From assembly GCF_033547155.1 (NCBI RefSeq), contig NZ_CP137892.1, positions 3,596,001 to 3,660,000 of the forward strand: 64,000 nt of DNA, written 5' to 3'. The translations under genes and the position numbers were made by a program. The notes below the pieces were generated by a model, which was not told the origin of the DNA, did no database searches, and was given only the letters and a program-made list of their open reading frames with translations. Shown one piece after another: positions 18,847-28,720 of this stretch (positions within the stretch are counted from its first letter, which is position 1; each line of letters begins with the position of its first letter). Source of the DNA: Pseudomonas benzenivorans (GTDB lineage: Bacteria > Pseudomonadota > Gammaproteobacteria > Pseudomonadales > Pseudomonadaceae).

Positions 18847-20148
18847 ATGTCCCATCGAATAGTCATCGTCGGCGGCGGCGCCGGCGGCCTGGAGCTTGCC
18901 ACCCGCCTGGGTAGAACCCTGGGCAAGCGCGGCCAAGCCAAAGTCGTCCTGGTCGACGCCAACCTGACGCATATCTGGAAACCCCTGCTGCACGAGGTAG
19001 CGGCCGGCTCGCTCAACTCCTCGGAGGACGAGCTGAACTACGTGGCCCAGGCGAAATGGAACCACTTCGAGTTCCAGCTCGGACGCATGACCGGGCTGAA
19101 CCGTGCCGACCGGCGCATCACCCTGGCCGCTACTATCGACGAGCGCGGCGAGGTGCTGATGCCCGAGCGCGAGCTGAGCTATGACAGCCTGGTGATCGCT
19201 GTTGGCAGCACCACCAACGACTTCGGCACCCCCGGCGCAGCCGAACACTGCCTGTTCCTCGACACCCGCGAACAGGCCGAGCGCTTCCACCGCCAGCTGC
19301 TCAGCCACTACCTGCGCGCCCACGCCAACCAGGGCGACACGACCGAGCAGATCAGCGTGGCCATAGTCGGCGCCGGCGCCACTGGCGTGGAGCTGGCCGC
19401 CGAGCTGCATCATGCCGCCCACGAGCTGGCCGCCTACGGCCTGGACCGCATCCGCCCCGAGAACATGCGCATCACCCTGATCGAGGCCGGCCCGCGGGTA
19501 CTGCCGGCGCTGCCGGAACGTATCGGCCAGCCCGTGCACCGCACCCTGGAGAAACTCGGGGTAACCGTACTCACCAATGCTGCCGTCAGCCAGGTAACCG
19601 ACGACGCCCTGCACACTGCCCAGGGCGAGACCATCACCGCCAGCTTCAAGGTCTGGGCCGCCGGCATCCGCGCCCCTGGTTTTCTCAAAGACCTGGACGG
19701 CCTGGAGAGCAACCGCATCAACCAGCTGCAGGTGCGCCCGACCCTGCAGACCACCCGCGACGACAACATCTTCGCCTTCGGCGATTGCGCCGCCTGCCCG
19801 CAACCCGGCAACGAAGGCCGCAACGTTCCGCCACGCGCCCAGGCCGCCCACCAGCAGGCCTCCCTGCTGGCCAGATCGCTGAAGCTGCGCATAGCCGGCC
19901 AGCCCCTGCCGGAATACCGCTACCGCGACTACGGCTCGCTGATCTCGCTGGCGAGCTTCTCCGCGGTCGGCAACCTGATGGGCAACCTGACCGGTAGCGT
20001 GATGCTCGAGGGCTGGCTGGCCAGGGTGTTCTACGTATCGCTCTACCGCATGCACCAGATGGCGCTGTACGGCCCGCTGCGCACCCTGCTGCTGATGCTC
20101 AGCGACCGCATCGGCCGCAGCACCGAGCCACGCCTGAAACTGCACTGA
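18847..20148 (+). CDS. ndh: Type II NADH dehydrogenase
   Basis: A 433-residue membrane-associated FAD enzyme that passes electrons from NADH to quinone without pumping protons. The N-terminal IVIVGGGAGGLELA binds FAD, IVGAGATGVELAAE near residue 172 binds NADH, and DNIFAFGDCAACPQP near 306 is the second FAD motif. The C-terminal 60 residues contain amphipathic helices for membrane docking. P. aeruginosa has a counterpart in the same neighbourhood. Confidence 0.94.
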   Translation: MSHRIVIVGGGAGGLELATRLGRTLGKRGQAKVVLVDANLTHIWKPLLHEVAAGSLNSSEDELNYVAQAKWNHFEFQLGRMTGLNRADRRITLAATIDERGEVLMPERELSYDSLVIAVGSTTNDFGTPGAAEHCLFLDTREQAERFHRQLLSHYLRAHANQGDTTEQISVAIVGAGATGVELAAELHHAAHELAAYGLDRIRPENMRITLIEAGPRVLPALPERIGQPVHRTLEKLGVTVLTNAAVSQVTDDALHTAQGETITASFKVWAAGIRAPGFLKDLDGLESNRINQLQVRPTLQTTRDDNIFAFGDCAACPQPGNEGRNVPPRAQAAHQQASLLARSLKLRIAGQPLPEYRYRDYGSLISLASFSAVGNLMGNLTGSVMLEGWLARVFYVSLYRMHQMALYGPLRTLLLMLSDRIGRSTEPRLKLH

Positions 20149-20196
20149 GCCCCTCACCTATACTGCGCATGGGACACTCACCCGCGAGGCCTTCCC

Positions 20197-20919
20197 ATGC
20201 GCAGCCTCTCTTGGCTCTGCCTGATACTGCTTCCGGCGCTGTCTGCAGCGAAGGAGCCCGTCACCGTCTTCTACATCGAGAAGCCGCCCTACTATCACAG
20301 CGAACAGGGCGAGCCGACCGGCTTCCTGCTGGAGCGCACCCGCGCGATATTCAGCCAGGCCGGCATCGAGGTGCGCTTCGAAGCGCGTCCGGCCAAACGC
20401 ATTCAGATGGAGTTTCAACTGGAGCGCCAGCCGGCCTGCTCGATTGGCTGGTTCAAGACCGCGCAACGCAGCCGCTATGCCTGGTTCTCCCGAGCCATTT
20501 ATCGCGACGCCCCCATGGTCGTGCTGACGCGCACCACCCTGACCGAACAGATCAAGGCCTATGCCAGCCTCGCCGCACTGCTGAACAGTCCGCTGCGTCT
20601 AGGGCTGATCGATGGTTTTTCCTATGGTGAGCTGGATGGGCTGCTCGCCCGTGCCAGCCGCAGCAATATCACCGCCGCGCCCACCCAGAGCGTGCGCATG
20701 CTCGCGGCCGAGCGCATCGACTACACCCTGGTCGACGAGCGGGAACTGCCCTATATCCTGGCGGAGGCGGATCTGCGCGACGCGCGACTGGCGCAACTGA
20801 ACATGCCGGACATTCCGCCGGGGCAGTTACGCTATCTGATGTGCAGCAGGGAGATGGATCGGAGACTGCGAGAGCGTCTCGACCGGGCCATTTCGGCCCT
20901 GGGCCTGGAGCCCGAATGA
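20197..20919 (+). CDS. Periplasmic substrate-binding-like protein (SBP family 3)
   Basis: A 240-residue protein with a signal peptide ending near residue 18 (LLPALSAAKE). The fold resembles amino-acid binding proteins of family 3: VTVFYIEKPPYYH at the N terminus, GEPTGFLLERTRAIF next, and a lobe-crossing region near YAWFSRAIYRDAPMVVL. No ABC permease or ATPase lies nearby, so it is either an orphan binding protein or a sensor partner. The cysteines at about 78 and 222 could pair. The ligand cannot be predicted. Confidence 0.72.
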   Translation: MRSLSWLCLILLPALSAAKEPVTVFYIEKPPYYHSEQGEPTGFLLERTRAIFSQAGIEVRFEARPAKRIQMEFQLERQPACSIGWFKTAQRSRYAWFSRAIYRDAPMVVLTRTTLTEQIKAYASLAALLNSPLRLGLIDGFSYGELDGLLARASRSNITAAPTQSVRMLAAERIDYTLVDERELPYILAEADLRDARLAQLNMPDIPPGQLRYLMCSREMDRRLRERLDRAISALGLEPE

Positions 20920-20932
20920 TGCGAGGAGGAAG

Positions 20933-21008
20933 TGGTGGGTCGTGTAGGATTCGAACCTACGACCAATTGGTTAAAAGCCAACTGCTCTACCAACTGAGCT
21001 AACGACCC
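20933..21008 (-). tRNA. tRNA-Lys (TTT anticodon)
   Basis: A 76-base cloverleaf with acceptor stem GGGTCGT/ACGACCC, anticodon loop CTTTTAA, T loop GTTCGAATC and an encoded CCA end. It is last of three tRNAs in one minus-strand transcript. Confidence 0.97.
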
Positions 21009-21014
21009 AAAAAA

Positions 21015-21091
21015 TGGTCGGGGTAGGGGGATTCGAACTCCCGACATCCTGCTCCCAAAGCAGGCGCGCTACCGGACTGCGCTATACCCCG
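21015..21091 (-). tRNA. tRNA-Pro (TGG anticodon)
   Basis: A 77-base cloverleaf with acceptor CGGGGTA/TACCCCG, anticodon TGG within CTTTGGGAG, T loop GTTCGAATC and an encoded CCA. It lies six bases from tRNA-Lys and nine from tRNA-Asn. Confidence 0.97.
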
Positions 21092-21100
21092 GCTGAAGGT

Positions 21101-21176
21101 TGGCTCCGCGACCTGGACTCGAACCAGGGACCCAATGATTAACAGTCATTTGCTCTACCGACTGAGCTATCGCGGA
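21101..21176 (-). tRNA. tRNA-Asn (GTT anticodon)
   Basis: A 76-base cloverleaf with acceptor TCCGCGA/TCGCGGA, anticodon GTT within CTGTTAA, T loop GTTCGAGTC and an encoded CCA. It is first in the Asn-Pro-Lys cluster, downstream of a strong promoter. Confidence 0.97.
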
Positions 21177-21241
21177 ACTATTACCTTCGGTTCTCCGCCG
21201 CGGCTGGCGACATTCATCGTTTACCGCTTCAGAGGCGCGCC

Positions 21242-21269
21242 ATTTTACGGTTCCAGAACGCCCTGTCAA
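21242..21269 (-). promoter_or_regulatory. Promoter of the tRNA Asn-Pro-Lys cluster
   Basis: On the minus strand a perfect TTGACA (21264-21269) and TAAAAT (21242-21247) are separated by 16 bases. The GC-rich discriminator GGCGCGCC that follows is typical of stringently controlled stable-RNA promoters. Confidence 0.8.
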
Positions 21270-21384
21270 CCCTTTAAAGTGCTTTTATGACAATGCTTTG
21301 CAGGTGAGAGAGGGGCTGCTATATCTTCTAGGACCGTGTTCGTTGCGGGACGCGCCAGCCGCAAGGCTTCTGCCAGGAAAATGC

Positions 21385-23769
21385 ATGACTACCCAGGACA
21401 CGCCGCCAGACTCCCCGCCCCCAGCACCGACCCTCGCCAGCCGCGGCATTCAGCCACGCTTCGGTGAGCTGGGACAGAATTGCCGGAAGCTGGTGATGAA
21501 TCGCCTGGCCGAACACCTGACCGGCGTCTTCGGCCAGGTCGATGACACCCTGTTCGGCTGCGCGGAGAACGCCGAGAACAATCGAGTACAAACCCTGTTC
21601 TTCGACAGCATGCGCGAGATTCGCAAGCTGCGCCCGCAGATCGAGCGCGCCTACCACCAGAAGATCTCGCGCAACTTCTCCGACTTTCTCGACGGCAAGC
21701 TCAAGCCGCCAGCCAGCGCTGCCGAGGTCGACGCCGACCAGTTGGCCCTGGTGCAGAACGAGGACTACGAGGAAAGCCTGCAAGTCAGCAACATGGTCAG
21801 TCGCGTCAAGGCGAACTGCGCCCAGGCACTGTATGGCCTCGAGCAACGCCTGGCGCTGCTCAACCGCGGCAAGAAGCTTGGCGAAGACGCCAATCCCTTC
21901 GGCCCGCTGATGATTGCCCAGGCCTTCCGCGAAGCCCTGGCGCCCTGCCCCTTCCCGTTGCGGATCAAGGTGATCCTCTACAGCCTGTTCGATCAGCATG
22001 TCATGCACAGCCTGGACAGCCTCTATGCAGCACTGAACCAGCTACTGATCGACGCGGGCGTGCTGCCCAATCTGAAATACAGCGCGCAACGCAATGACGC
22101 CACCGGGCGTCAGCACGTGCCAGCGGCGCCCGCATCGGGCCCCGGCGTGGATTCGGACACCGCGGCGCCCACCCCCCACGAGGGCCAGCGCGCACCCGGC
22201 CGCACGACCGAGGCCGGCAGTGCGCACGCGACCGGCGACACGCAAGCGCCCCTGCCGCCATTCAACCTCGACGGTCCTCCGCCGGCCGACCCCGCCCAGC
22301 TGCTCAGCGGCCTCGGTGCACTACTCGGCGAGCGCCGCCGGCGCGACATCGACGCGCCCCTGCTCGGCGGTACCCGCAGCATCGCCAGTTTCGCGCCACG
22401 CGATGCCAGCCGTACCTACAGCGCCAACGACCTACTCGAGGCGCTGAACCGCATGCAGCGCCAGTCCGCCGACGAGTTGGCGCAACGCCTGCACCAGCCG
22501 CTCAAAGTCGAGGGCCTGAAGGTCGTCCTGCAGCAGCAGTTGGCGGCCCACAGCCCCCAACCCGGGCAACACAAGCTGGCGGACCAGGAGGCCGATATCG
22601 TCGACCTGGTCGGCATGCTGTTCGACTTCATCCTGGACGACGAAAACCTGCCCGACAGCTGCAAGACCATCCTCTCTCACCTGCACACGCCCTACCTGAA
22701 GGTCGCTGTGCAAGACAAGGCGCTGTTCACCCAACACCATCACCCGGCCCGCCGCCTGCTCAACAGCATGGCCCAGGCCGGCGTGCTGTATGGCGGCGAG
22801 GGCGACGAGCGCGGCCTGCTGGCGAAAATGCAGTGGGTGGTCGAACGGGTCATCCAGGACTTCGACGGCGACCTGCAGCTGTTCGGCCGCCTGCAAGAGG
22901 AGTTCGACGCATTCGTCGCGACCCTCAAGCACAAGGTCGACCTGCGCGAGCGCCGCGCGGTGGAGGCCGCCAAGGGCCGCGACAAGCTACTCGGCGCGCG
23001 CCAGCAGGCCCTCGACATCATCGCCCGCAGCCTGCATGAGCGCGAGCCGCCGAGCATCATACGCAACTTCCTGGAGCTGACCTGGGCCGACGTACTGGTA
23101 TTCACCCTCCTGCGCCACGGCGAACAGAGTGACGAATGGCAGCGCGCCTGCGAGGTAGCCGAGCAGCTGGCCTGGAGCGGCACCCTACTGGACGCCGCCG
23201 GACGCGAGCGCCTGCAGGCTCTGCGCGTGCCCCTGCTGAGCGACCTGCGCCAGGGCCTGCAACAACTGGGCAGCTACCACGAGGAGGGCATTCGCCGCCT
23301 GCTGAAGGACCTGGTCGCCTGTCAGCATGCCGTGCAGGCCAAGCAACCGCAGGTTGCCGCCCAGCTCCCTCCCGCACTGCCGGACAGCCCGCTCGGCGCC
23401 ATGCTCGGCGAGGATGCCGAGCTCGCCCGCCTGGCTCCACAAGGAGCGGAGCTGTCGCCCCGCGCCCAGGTACTGGCCAATCAGCTGGCACACATCGAGT
23501 TCGGCACCTGGTTCGAGTTCACCACCGACGCACAGGCCAGAGTGTTGAAGCTGTCCTGGTTCAGCCCGACAACGCACAACTACATGTTCGTCGACCAGAG
23601 TGGCCAGCGCGCGGCGATCAAGCCACGCGCCCTGCTGGCCCGCGAAATGGAGCAGGGGCTGGCGCGGATACTCTCCGAGGCCCACGACACGCCACTGGTC
23701 GACCGCGCCCTCTCCGCCATTTACCGCGTACTGCAGCGCTTTACCGGGCGCGCAAGCGAGTCCCACTAA
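21385..23769 (+). CDS. DUF1631 family protein (paralogue B)
   Basis: A 794-residue paralogue of the protein at 7089-9389. The same landmarks occur in order: an N-terminal helical region with DDTLFGCAENAENN and SMREIRKLRPQIERA, a proline- and alanine-rich linker near 235-300, the block DFILDDENLPDS then HPARRLLN near 410-460, a coiled region, and a C-terminal barrel-like end (GTWFEFT, then MFVDQSGQ). ATG 21385 (MTTQDTPP) is preferred over an upstream in-frame start at 21298, which lies against the tRNA promoter. It is followed after nine bases by a PilZ-domain gene. The function is unknown; a link to c-di-GMP or surface behaviour is inference. Confidence 0.85.
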   Translation: MTTQDTPPDSPPPAPTLASRGIQPRFGELGQNCRKLVMNRLAEHLTGVFGQVDDTLFGCAENAENNRVQTLFFDSMREIRKLRPQIERAYHQKISRNFSDFLDGKLKPPASAAEVDADQLALVQNEDYEESLQVSNMVSRVKANCAQALYGLEQRLALLNRGKKLGEDANPFGPLMIAQAFREALAPCPFPLRIKVILYSLFDQHVMHSLDSLYAALNQLLIDAGVLPNLKYSAQRNDATGRQHVPAAPASGPGVDSDTAAPTPHEGQRAPGRTTEAGSAHATGDTQAPLPPFNLDGPPPADPAQLLSGLGALLGERRRRDIDAPLLGGTRSIASFAPRDASRTYSANDLLEALNRMQRQSADELAQRLHQPLKVEGLKVVLQQQLAAHSPQPGQHKLADQEADIVDLVGMLFDFILDDENLPDSCKTILSHLHTPYLKVAVQDKALFTQHHHPARRLLNSMAQAGVLYGGEGDERGLLAKMQWVVERVIQDFDGDLQLFGRLQEEFDAFVATLKHKVDLRERRAVEAAKGRDKLLGARQQALDIIARSLHEREPPSIIRNFLELTWADVLVFTLLRHGEQSDEWQRACEVAEQLAWSGTLLDAAGRERLQALRVPLLSDLRQGLQQLGSYHEEGIRRLLKDLVACQHAVQAKQPQVAAQLPPALPDSPLGAMLGEDAELARLAPQGAELSPRAQVLANQLAHIEFGTWFEFTTDAQARVLKLSWFSPTTHNYMFVDQSGQRAAIKPRALLAREMEQGLARILSEAHDTPLVDRALSAIYRVLQRFTGRASESH

Positions 23770-23778
23770 GGAGCCCCC

Positions 23779-24111
23779 ATGGAAGATCGTCGTCAGCACA
23801 GCCGCCACGGCACCGAGCTGCAGCTGGAGGTCTTCGAGCGGCACTCCGGCCAGCGCCTCGGCCGCGTGGTGGACCTCTCCGCCGAAGGCTTCATGCTGTT
23901 CAGCGACACACCACAGACGGCCGATGTGCTGGTGGAGTGCCGCCTGGTCAGCGAGCAGGAGATCGAAGGAGTCGGCGAGATCACCCTGGGCGCAGACTGC
24001 CTATGGAGCCGCCCCGGGGCGGACGGCCAGCACTGCTGGGCCGGTTTTCACATCATCGATCTGGCGGAAGACCAGGCCGCGGCGCTGGCATTACTGCTGC
24101 AACACCTCTGA
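23779..24111 (+). CDS. PilZ domain protein, probable c-di-GMP receptor
   Basis: A 110-residue single-domain PilZ protein. The N-terminal RRQHSRH supplies the arginine-type motif and VDLSAEGF near residue 33 matches the D/N-x-S-x-x-G motif, so c-di-GMP binding is plausible. A WAGFHIIDL strand near the C terminus completes the barrel. It starts nine bases after the DUF1631 gene and is probably in the same transcript. It is not the classical pilZ of the holB-tmk locus. Confidence 0.85.
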   Translation: MEDRRQHSRHGTELQLEVFERHSGQRLGRVVDLSAEGFMLFSDTPQTADVLVECRLVSEQEIEGVGEITLGADCLWSRPGADGQHCWAGFHIIDLAEDQAAALALLLQHL

Positions 24112-24177
24112 GCGGCGCCGCACCACTACTGTGGTGCAGCGCACCGACGCGTACCGCCGACGGAGGCGCCAGCCGGT

Positions 24178-26742
24178 TCAGGCAAAGACGATCTCCTCGC
24201 CCTCCACCTTCGCGCTCACGCTACTGCCAGGCGCAAACCGGCCGGAGAGAATCAGCTGTGCCAGCGGGTTCTCCACCCAGCGCTGGATCGCGCGCTTCAG
24301 CGGGCGGGCACCGTATACCGGGTCGTAGCCCACGGCGATCAGCTTGTCCAGGGCCTCCTCGGAGAGCTCCAGGCTCAGCTCGCGCTCGGCGAGCCGCTGA
24401 CGCAGGCGGCCCAGCTGGATCTGCGCAATGCCGGCGATCTGTTCGCGGGCCAGGGGCTCGAACACCACCACCTCGTCGATGCGGTTGACGAACTCCGGGC
24501 GGAAATGGCTGCCCACCGCGTCCATCACCGCCGCCCGCTGGGCGTCGCGGTCGCCGACCAGCTCCTGGATCTGCGCCGAACCGAGGTTGGAGGTCATCAC
24601 CAGCACGCAGTTCTTGAAGTCGACGGTGCGTCCGTGACTGTCGGTCAGGCGGCCGTCCTCGAGCACCTGCAGGAGGATGTTGAACACATCCGGGTGGGCC
24701 TTCTCCACCTCGTCCAGCAGCACCACCGAGTAAGGCTTGCGGCGCACCGCCTCGGTCAGGTAGCCGCCCTCCTCGTAGCCGACGTAGCCGGGTGGCGCGC
24801 CGATCAGCCGCGCCACCGAATGCTTCTCCATGAACTCGGACATATCGATGCGCACCAGCGCCTCCTCGGTATCGAAGAGGAACTCGGCCAGGGCCTTGCA
24901 CAGCTCGGTCTTGCCCACCCCGGTGGGACCGAGGAACAGGAAGGAGCCGCTGGGCCGGTTCGGGTCCGACAGCCCGGCGCGGGAGCGACGCACCGCATTG
25001 GCCACGGCAACCACCGCCTCGTCCTGGCCGATCACCCGCTGGTGCAGCAGGCCCTCCATCTTCAGCAGCTTGTCGCGCTCGCCCTCGAGCATCTTGGCCA
25101 CCGGAATGCCGGTCCACTTGGACACCACCTCGGCGATCTCCTCCTCGGTGACCTTGCTGCGCAGCAGTTGGTTCTCGGTCTTGCCGTGCTGATCGACCAT
25201 CTGCAGGCTGCGCTCCAGGTCCGGAATCACGCCGTATTGCAGCTCCGCCATGCGATTGAGGTCGCCCTTGCGCCGCGCCGCCTCGAGCTCCTGACGGGCC
25301 TGCTCGATCTTCTCCTGGATCTGCGCGGAACCCTGCACCTCGGCCTTCTCCGACTTCCAGATATCCTCCAGGTCGGCGTACTCGCGCTCCAACCGGGCGA
25401 TGTCCTCGTTGAGCTTGGCCAGGCGCTTGATCGCCGCCTCGTCGTCTTCTTTCTTCAGGGCCTGGGCCTCGACCTTGAACTGGATCATCCTGCGCTCCAG
25501 GCGGTCGAGCACCTCGGGCTTGGAGTCGATCTCCATGCGGATGCGACTGGCGGCCTCGTCGACCAGGTCGATGGCCTTGTCCGGCAGCTGGCGATCGCTG
25601 ATATAGCGGTGGCTGAGCCTGGCGGCGGCGATGATGGCGCCGTCGGTGATCGCCACCTTGTGATGCACCTCGTAGCGCTCCTTGAGGCCACGCAGGATGG
25701 CGATGGTGTCTTCCTCGCTGGGCTCGTCCACCAGCACCTTCTGGAAGCGCCGCTCCAGGGCGGCATCCTTCTCGATGTACTGACGGTACTCGTCCAGGGT
25801 GGTGGCGCCGACGCAGTGCAACTCGCCGCGGGCCAGGGACGGCTTGAGCATGTTGCCGGCATCCATGGCGCCCTCGGCCTTGCCGGCGCCGACCATGGTG
25901 TGCAGCTCGTCGATGAACAGGATGATCCGCCCTTCCTGCTTGGCCAGTTCGTTGAGCACCGCCTTGAGGCGTTCCTCGAACTCGCCGCGGAACTTGGCTC
26001 CGGCGATCAGCGCCCCCATGTCCAGGGCCAACAGGCGCTTGTCCCTGAGGCCGTCGGGCACCTCGCCGTTGACGATGCGCTGGGCCAGGCCCTCGGCGAT
26101 GGCGGTCTTGCCCACCCCGGGCTCGCCGATCAGCACCGGGTTGTTCTTGGTGCGCCGCTGCAACACCTGGATGGTGCGGCGGATCTCGTCGTCACGGCCG
26201 ATCACCGGGTCGAGCTTGCCGTCCTCGGCGCGCTTGGTCAGGTCGATGCAGTACTTGTCCAGGGCCTGGCGGGCTTCCTCGGCATTGGGGTCGTTGACCG
26301 CCTCGCCACCGCGCAGGTTGGCGATGGCGTTCTCCAATGCCTTCTTGCTCACGCCCTGGCCGAGCAGCAGCTTGCCGAGCCTGGTGCTCTCGTCCATGGC
26401 GGCGAGCAGCACCAGTTCGCTGGAGATGAACTGGTCGCCCTTCTGCTGAGACAGGCGGTCGGCCTGGTTGAGCAGGCGCGCCAGGTCCTGGGACAGGTTC
26501 ACATCCCCGGTCGGGTTCTGGATCTTGGCCAGCTGGTCCAGCTCCTTGGTCAGGGCCTTGCGCAGACCGGCCACGTCGAAGCCCACCTGCATCAGCAGTG
26601 GCCTGATCGAGCCGCCCTGCTGGTCGAGCAGGGCCTGCATCAGGTGCAGCGGCTCGATGGCCGCATGGTCGAGGCCGACGGCCAGGGACTGGGCGTCGGA
26701 CAGGGCGAGCTGCAACTTGCTGGTCAAACGGTCGATTCGCAT
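24178..26742 (-). CDS. clpB: ATP-dependent disaggregase ClpB
   Basis: An 854-residue AAA+ chaperone that works with DnaK to rescue aggregated proteins after heat stress. It has an N-terminal Clp domain (residues 1-145), a first nucleotide domain with Walker A GEPGVGKT near 205 and Walker B ILFIDELH, a coiled-coil M domain near 400-525, and a second nucleotide domain with GPTGVGKT near 606 and [11 protein letters not shown]. The aromatic pore loop [12 protein letters not shown] is present. It lacks the LGF tripeptide that would contact ClpP. It is transcribed from a sigma-32 promoter between pgeF and clpB. Confidence 0.97.
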   Translation of the reverse strand: MRIDRLTSKLQLALSDAQSLAVGLDHAAIEPLHLMQALLDQQGGSIRPLLMQVGFDVAGLRKALTKELDQLAKIQNPTGDVNLSQDLARLLNQADRLSQQKGDQFISSELVLLAAMDESTRLGKLLLGQGVSKKALENAIANLRGGEAVNDPNAEEARQALDKYCIDLTKRAEDGKLDPVIGRDDEIRRTIQVLQRRTKNNPVLIGEPGVGKTAIAEGLAQRIVNGEVPDGLRDKRLLALDMGALIAGAKFRGEFEERLKAVLNELAKQEGRIILFIDELHTMVGAGKAEGAMDAGNMLKPSLARGELHCVGATTLDEYRQYIEKDAALERRFQKVLVDEPSEEDTIAILRGLKERYEVHHKVAITDGAIIAAARLSHRYISDRQLPDKAIDLVDEAASRIRMEIDSKPEVLDRLERRMIQFKVEAQALKKEDDEAAIKRLAKLNEDIARLEREYADLEDIWKSEKAEVQGSAQIQEKIEQARQELEAARRKGDLNRMAELQYGVIPDLERSLQMVDQHGKTENQLLRSKVTEEEIAEVVSKWTGIPVAKMLEGERDKLLKMEGLLHQRVIGQDEAVVAVANAVRRSRAGLSDPNRPSGSFLFLGPTGVGKTELCKALAEFLFDTEEALVRIDMSEFMEKHSVARLIGAPPGYVGYEEGGYLTEAVRRKPYSVVLLDEVEKAHPDVFNILLQVLEDGRLTDSHGRTVDFKNCVLVMTSNLGSAQIQELVGDRDAQRAAVMDAVGSHFRPEFVNRIDEVVVFEPLAREQIAGIAQIQLGRLRQRLAERELSLELSEEALDKLIAVGYDPVYGARPLKRAIQRWVENPLAQLILSGRFAPGSSVSAKVEGEEIVFA

Positions 26743-26816
26743 GGCGTCATCCTTTATTCGATGGGCAGGCCGGCACGCCGAAGAGGCCGGAGAAAATACC
26801 TGCCGAGATGAAGACT

Positions 26817-26844
26817 AGATAAGGACGATTGTGCGACTTTCAAG
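26817..26844 (-). promoter_or_regulatory. Sigma-32 heat-shock promoter of clpB
   Basis: On the minus strand CTTGAAA (26838-26844), a 13-base spacer and CCTTATCT (26817-26824) closely fit the RpoH consensus CTTGAAA-N13-CCCCATNT. It would start transcription about 65 bases upstream of the clpB ATG. Confidence 0.8.
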
Positions 26845-26864
26845 CCGCACGGCCTTGACCCGGA

Positions 26865-27602
26865 TCAGTCGGCCAGCCAGATCAGCGAGGCGAAGCGGCC
26901 GGTACGCGGGGCGCGGCGGTAGGAGAAGAAGCGTGGATCGCGGTAGGTGTCCAGGCCGCCACCGTAGACGGCGGTCACCCCGCGAGCCGCCAGGCGGACG
27001 CGCGCCAGCCGGTAGATGTCGGCGAGAAAGCGCCCGGTGTTGGCACTGGGCACGAAGGCCGCTTCGGCCTGGGGGTGGGCCGCGACGAAGGCCGCGCGCA
27101 CCTCGGCGCCGACCTCGAAGCTCTGCGGCCCTATGGCCGGGCCGAGCCACACCAGCACCTCGTCCGGCCCGCAGCCCAGCGCATCCAGGGTCGCCTCCAG
27201 CACCCCAGCCGCCAGCCCGCGCCAACCGGCATGGGCCGCCGCCACACGGCTGCCGGCACGATCGCAGAACAGTGCGGGCAGGCAATCGGCGGTCATCACG
27301 GTACAGGCGACACCCGGGCTGGCGCTCCAGCTGGCATCGGCCTCGACCACGGCATCGGGGGCGGCAGCGGCCACGGCGGTGCCGTGCACCTGGCGCAGCC
27401 AGGCCGGCCGACAGCCGAGCGCCGCGACCAGGCGCCGACGGTTCTCGGCGACGGCGACGGGGTCGTCCTCGACGTGCTCACCGAGGTTGAGGCCGTCGAA
27501 AGGTGACTGGCTGACGCCGCCGCTGCGCGTGGTGACACAGGCCCTGACCCGTGCCGATGCGGGCCAGTCCGGGGTCAGCCAGTCATGGCCCCAGGCGCTC
27601 AC
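26865..27602 (-). CDS. pgeF: Purine nucleoside phosphorylase/peptidoglycan editing factor PgeF (YfiH)
   Basis: A 245-residue protein of the multicopper-laccase-like YfiH family. RQVHGTAV near residue 72, MTADCLPALFCD near 105 and AAHAGWRGLAAGVL near 122 give the histidine and cysteine ligands of the family active site. Such proteins act on purine nucleosides and, in E. coli, prevent wrong residues in peptidoglycan stems. The GTG start at 27602 gives VSAWGHDWLTPDW and overlaps the rluD stop by four bases, so the pair is coupled. The open frame extends much further upstream but is shadow over rluD. Confidence 0.9.
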   Translation of the reverse strand: MSAWGHDWLTPDWPASARVRACVTTRSGGVSQSPFDGLNLGEHVEDDPVAVAENRRRLVAALGCRPAWLRQVHGTAVAAAAPDAVVEADASWSASPGVACTVMTADCLPALFCDRAGSRVAAAHAGWRGLAAGVLEATLDALGCGPDEVLVWLGPAIGPQSFEVGAEVRAAFVAAHPQAEAAFVPSANTGRFLADIYRLARVRLAARGVTAVYGGGLDTYRDPRFFSYRRAPRTGRFASLIWLAD

Positions 27603-28582
27603 CCGATGAAGGCCTCGCGATCCTGGCGCAACAGGCTCAGCAGCCAGACCAGATCGTCCGGCAACGGCGACTCCCACTTCATACGCTTGCCGGTGACCGG
27701 GTGATCCAGCTCGAGGAAGCGCGCATGCAGGGCCTGGCGCGGAAACTCCTTCAAACTCTGCACCAGGGTCGGGCTGGCCGCCGGTGGGATGCGGAAGCGT
27801 CCGGCGTAGACCGGATCGCCCACCAGCGGATAGCCGATATGACTCATGTGTACGCGGATCTGGTGGGTGCGCCCGGTTTCCAGCTTGACCCGGGCATGGG
27901 TGTGCGAGCGGAAGCGCTCCAGCACCCGGTAATGACTGACCGCCGGCTTGCCGCCGTCGGTCACCGCCATGCGCTGGCGCTGCGCCGAGCTGCGGCCGAT
28001 CGGCGCATCGATCTTGCCACCGGCGGTGATCACGCCGATCACCACGCACTCGTAGATGCGGCTGACCGTGCGCTTCTGCAGCTGGTCGACCAGCTGGGTC
28101 TGCGCCTGGATGGTCTTGGCCACCACCATCAGGCCGGTGGTGTCCTTGTCCAGGCGATGGACGATGCCGGCGCGCGGCACGTTGACGATATCCGGCACGT
28201 GGTGCAGCAGGGCGTTGAGCAGGGTGCCGTCGGCATGTCCGGCGGCCGGGTGCACCACCAGGCCGGCGGGCTTGTTGATCACCAGCAGCTGGTCGTCCTC
28301 GTAGACGATGTCCAGCTCGATGTACTGGGCGACCCACTCGCCCTGGGCCTCCTGCTCGGCATCCAGCACCAGCTGCGCACCGCCATGGACGATGTCGCGC
28401 GGCCGCAGCACCGCGCCGTCGACGGTCAGACGGCCTTCCTTGATCCAGGCGGACAGGCGCGAGCGCGAGTGCTCGGCGAACAGTTGGGCGGCGACCTGGT
28501 CGAGGCGTTGCCCGCCCAGATCGAACGGCACCTCGGCGGTCAAATGAATGGCCTGCTTATTAATAGAAGACATGCTCGGCAA
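27599..28582 (-). CDS. rluD: 23S rRNA pseudouridine synthase RluD
   Basis: A 327-residue pseudouridine synthase predicted to modify positions 1911, 1915 and 1917 of helix 69 in 23S rRNA. An N-terminal S4 RNA-binding domain (RLDQVAAQLFAEHSRSRLSAW split across residues 25-46) is followed by the RluA-type catalytic domain. The catalytic aspartate lies in GIVHRLDKDTTGLMV near residue 143. ETGRTHQIRVH near 230 is the conserved active-site support motif. It is coupled to pgeF by a GTGA overlap and divergent from bamD. Confidence 0.95.
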   Translation of the reverse strand: MPSMSSINKQAIHLTAEVPFDLGGQRLDQVAAQLFAEHSRSRLSAWIKEGRLTVDGAVLRPRDIVHGGAQLVLDAEQEAQGEWVAQYIELDIVYEDDQLLVINKPAGLVVHPAAGHADGTLLNALLHHVPDIVNVPRAGIVHRLDKDTTGLMVVAKTIQAQTQLVDQLQKRTVSRIYECVVIGVITAGGKIDAPIGRSSAQRQRMAVTDGGKPAVSHYRVLERFRSHTHARVKLETGRTHQIRVHMSHIGYPLVGDPVYAGRFRIPPAASPTLVQSLKEFPRQALHARFLELDHPVTGKRMKWESPLPDDLVWLLSLLRQDREAFIG

Positions 28583-28720
28583 CGGCGGGGGTGCAGCCTT
28601 TGGTTTCGGCTACACGCTTGTGGTTAAATACGGCGTCTTTGCCCCAGGGCTACCGGGGGCGCTCATCATAACAGGACGGCTTTGCGCAAGACAGCCGCCG
28701 TCACAGGGACGCAAGCCGCC

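Noticed and set aside
20832..21269. Short open frames across the tRNA cluster
   Set aside because: They are translations of tRNA sequences, not genes.
26865..28337. Extension of pgeF far upstream through rluD
   Set aside because: The extra 245 codons are arginine-, proline- and alanine-rich shadow over rluD. The GTG at 27602 gives a normal N terminus and a four-base overlap.
28583..28720. Promoter elements between rluD and bamD
   Set aside because: Only weak matches (TTGCCC with CATAAC) were seen, so no promoter was listed.
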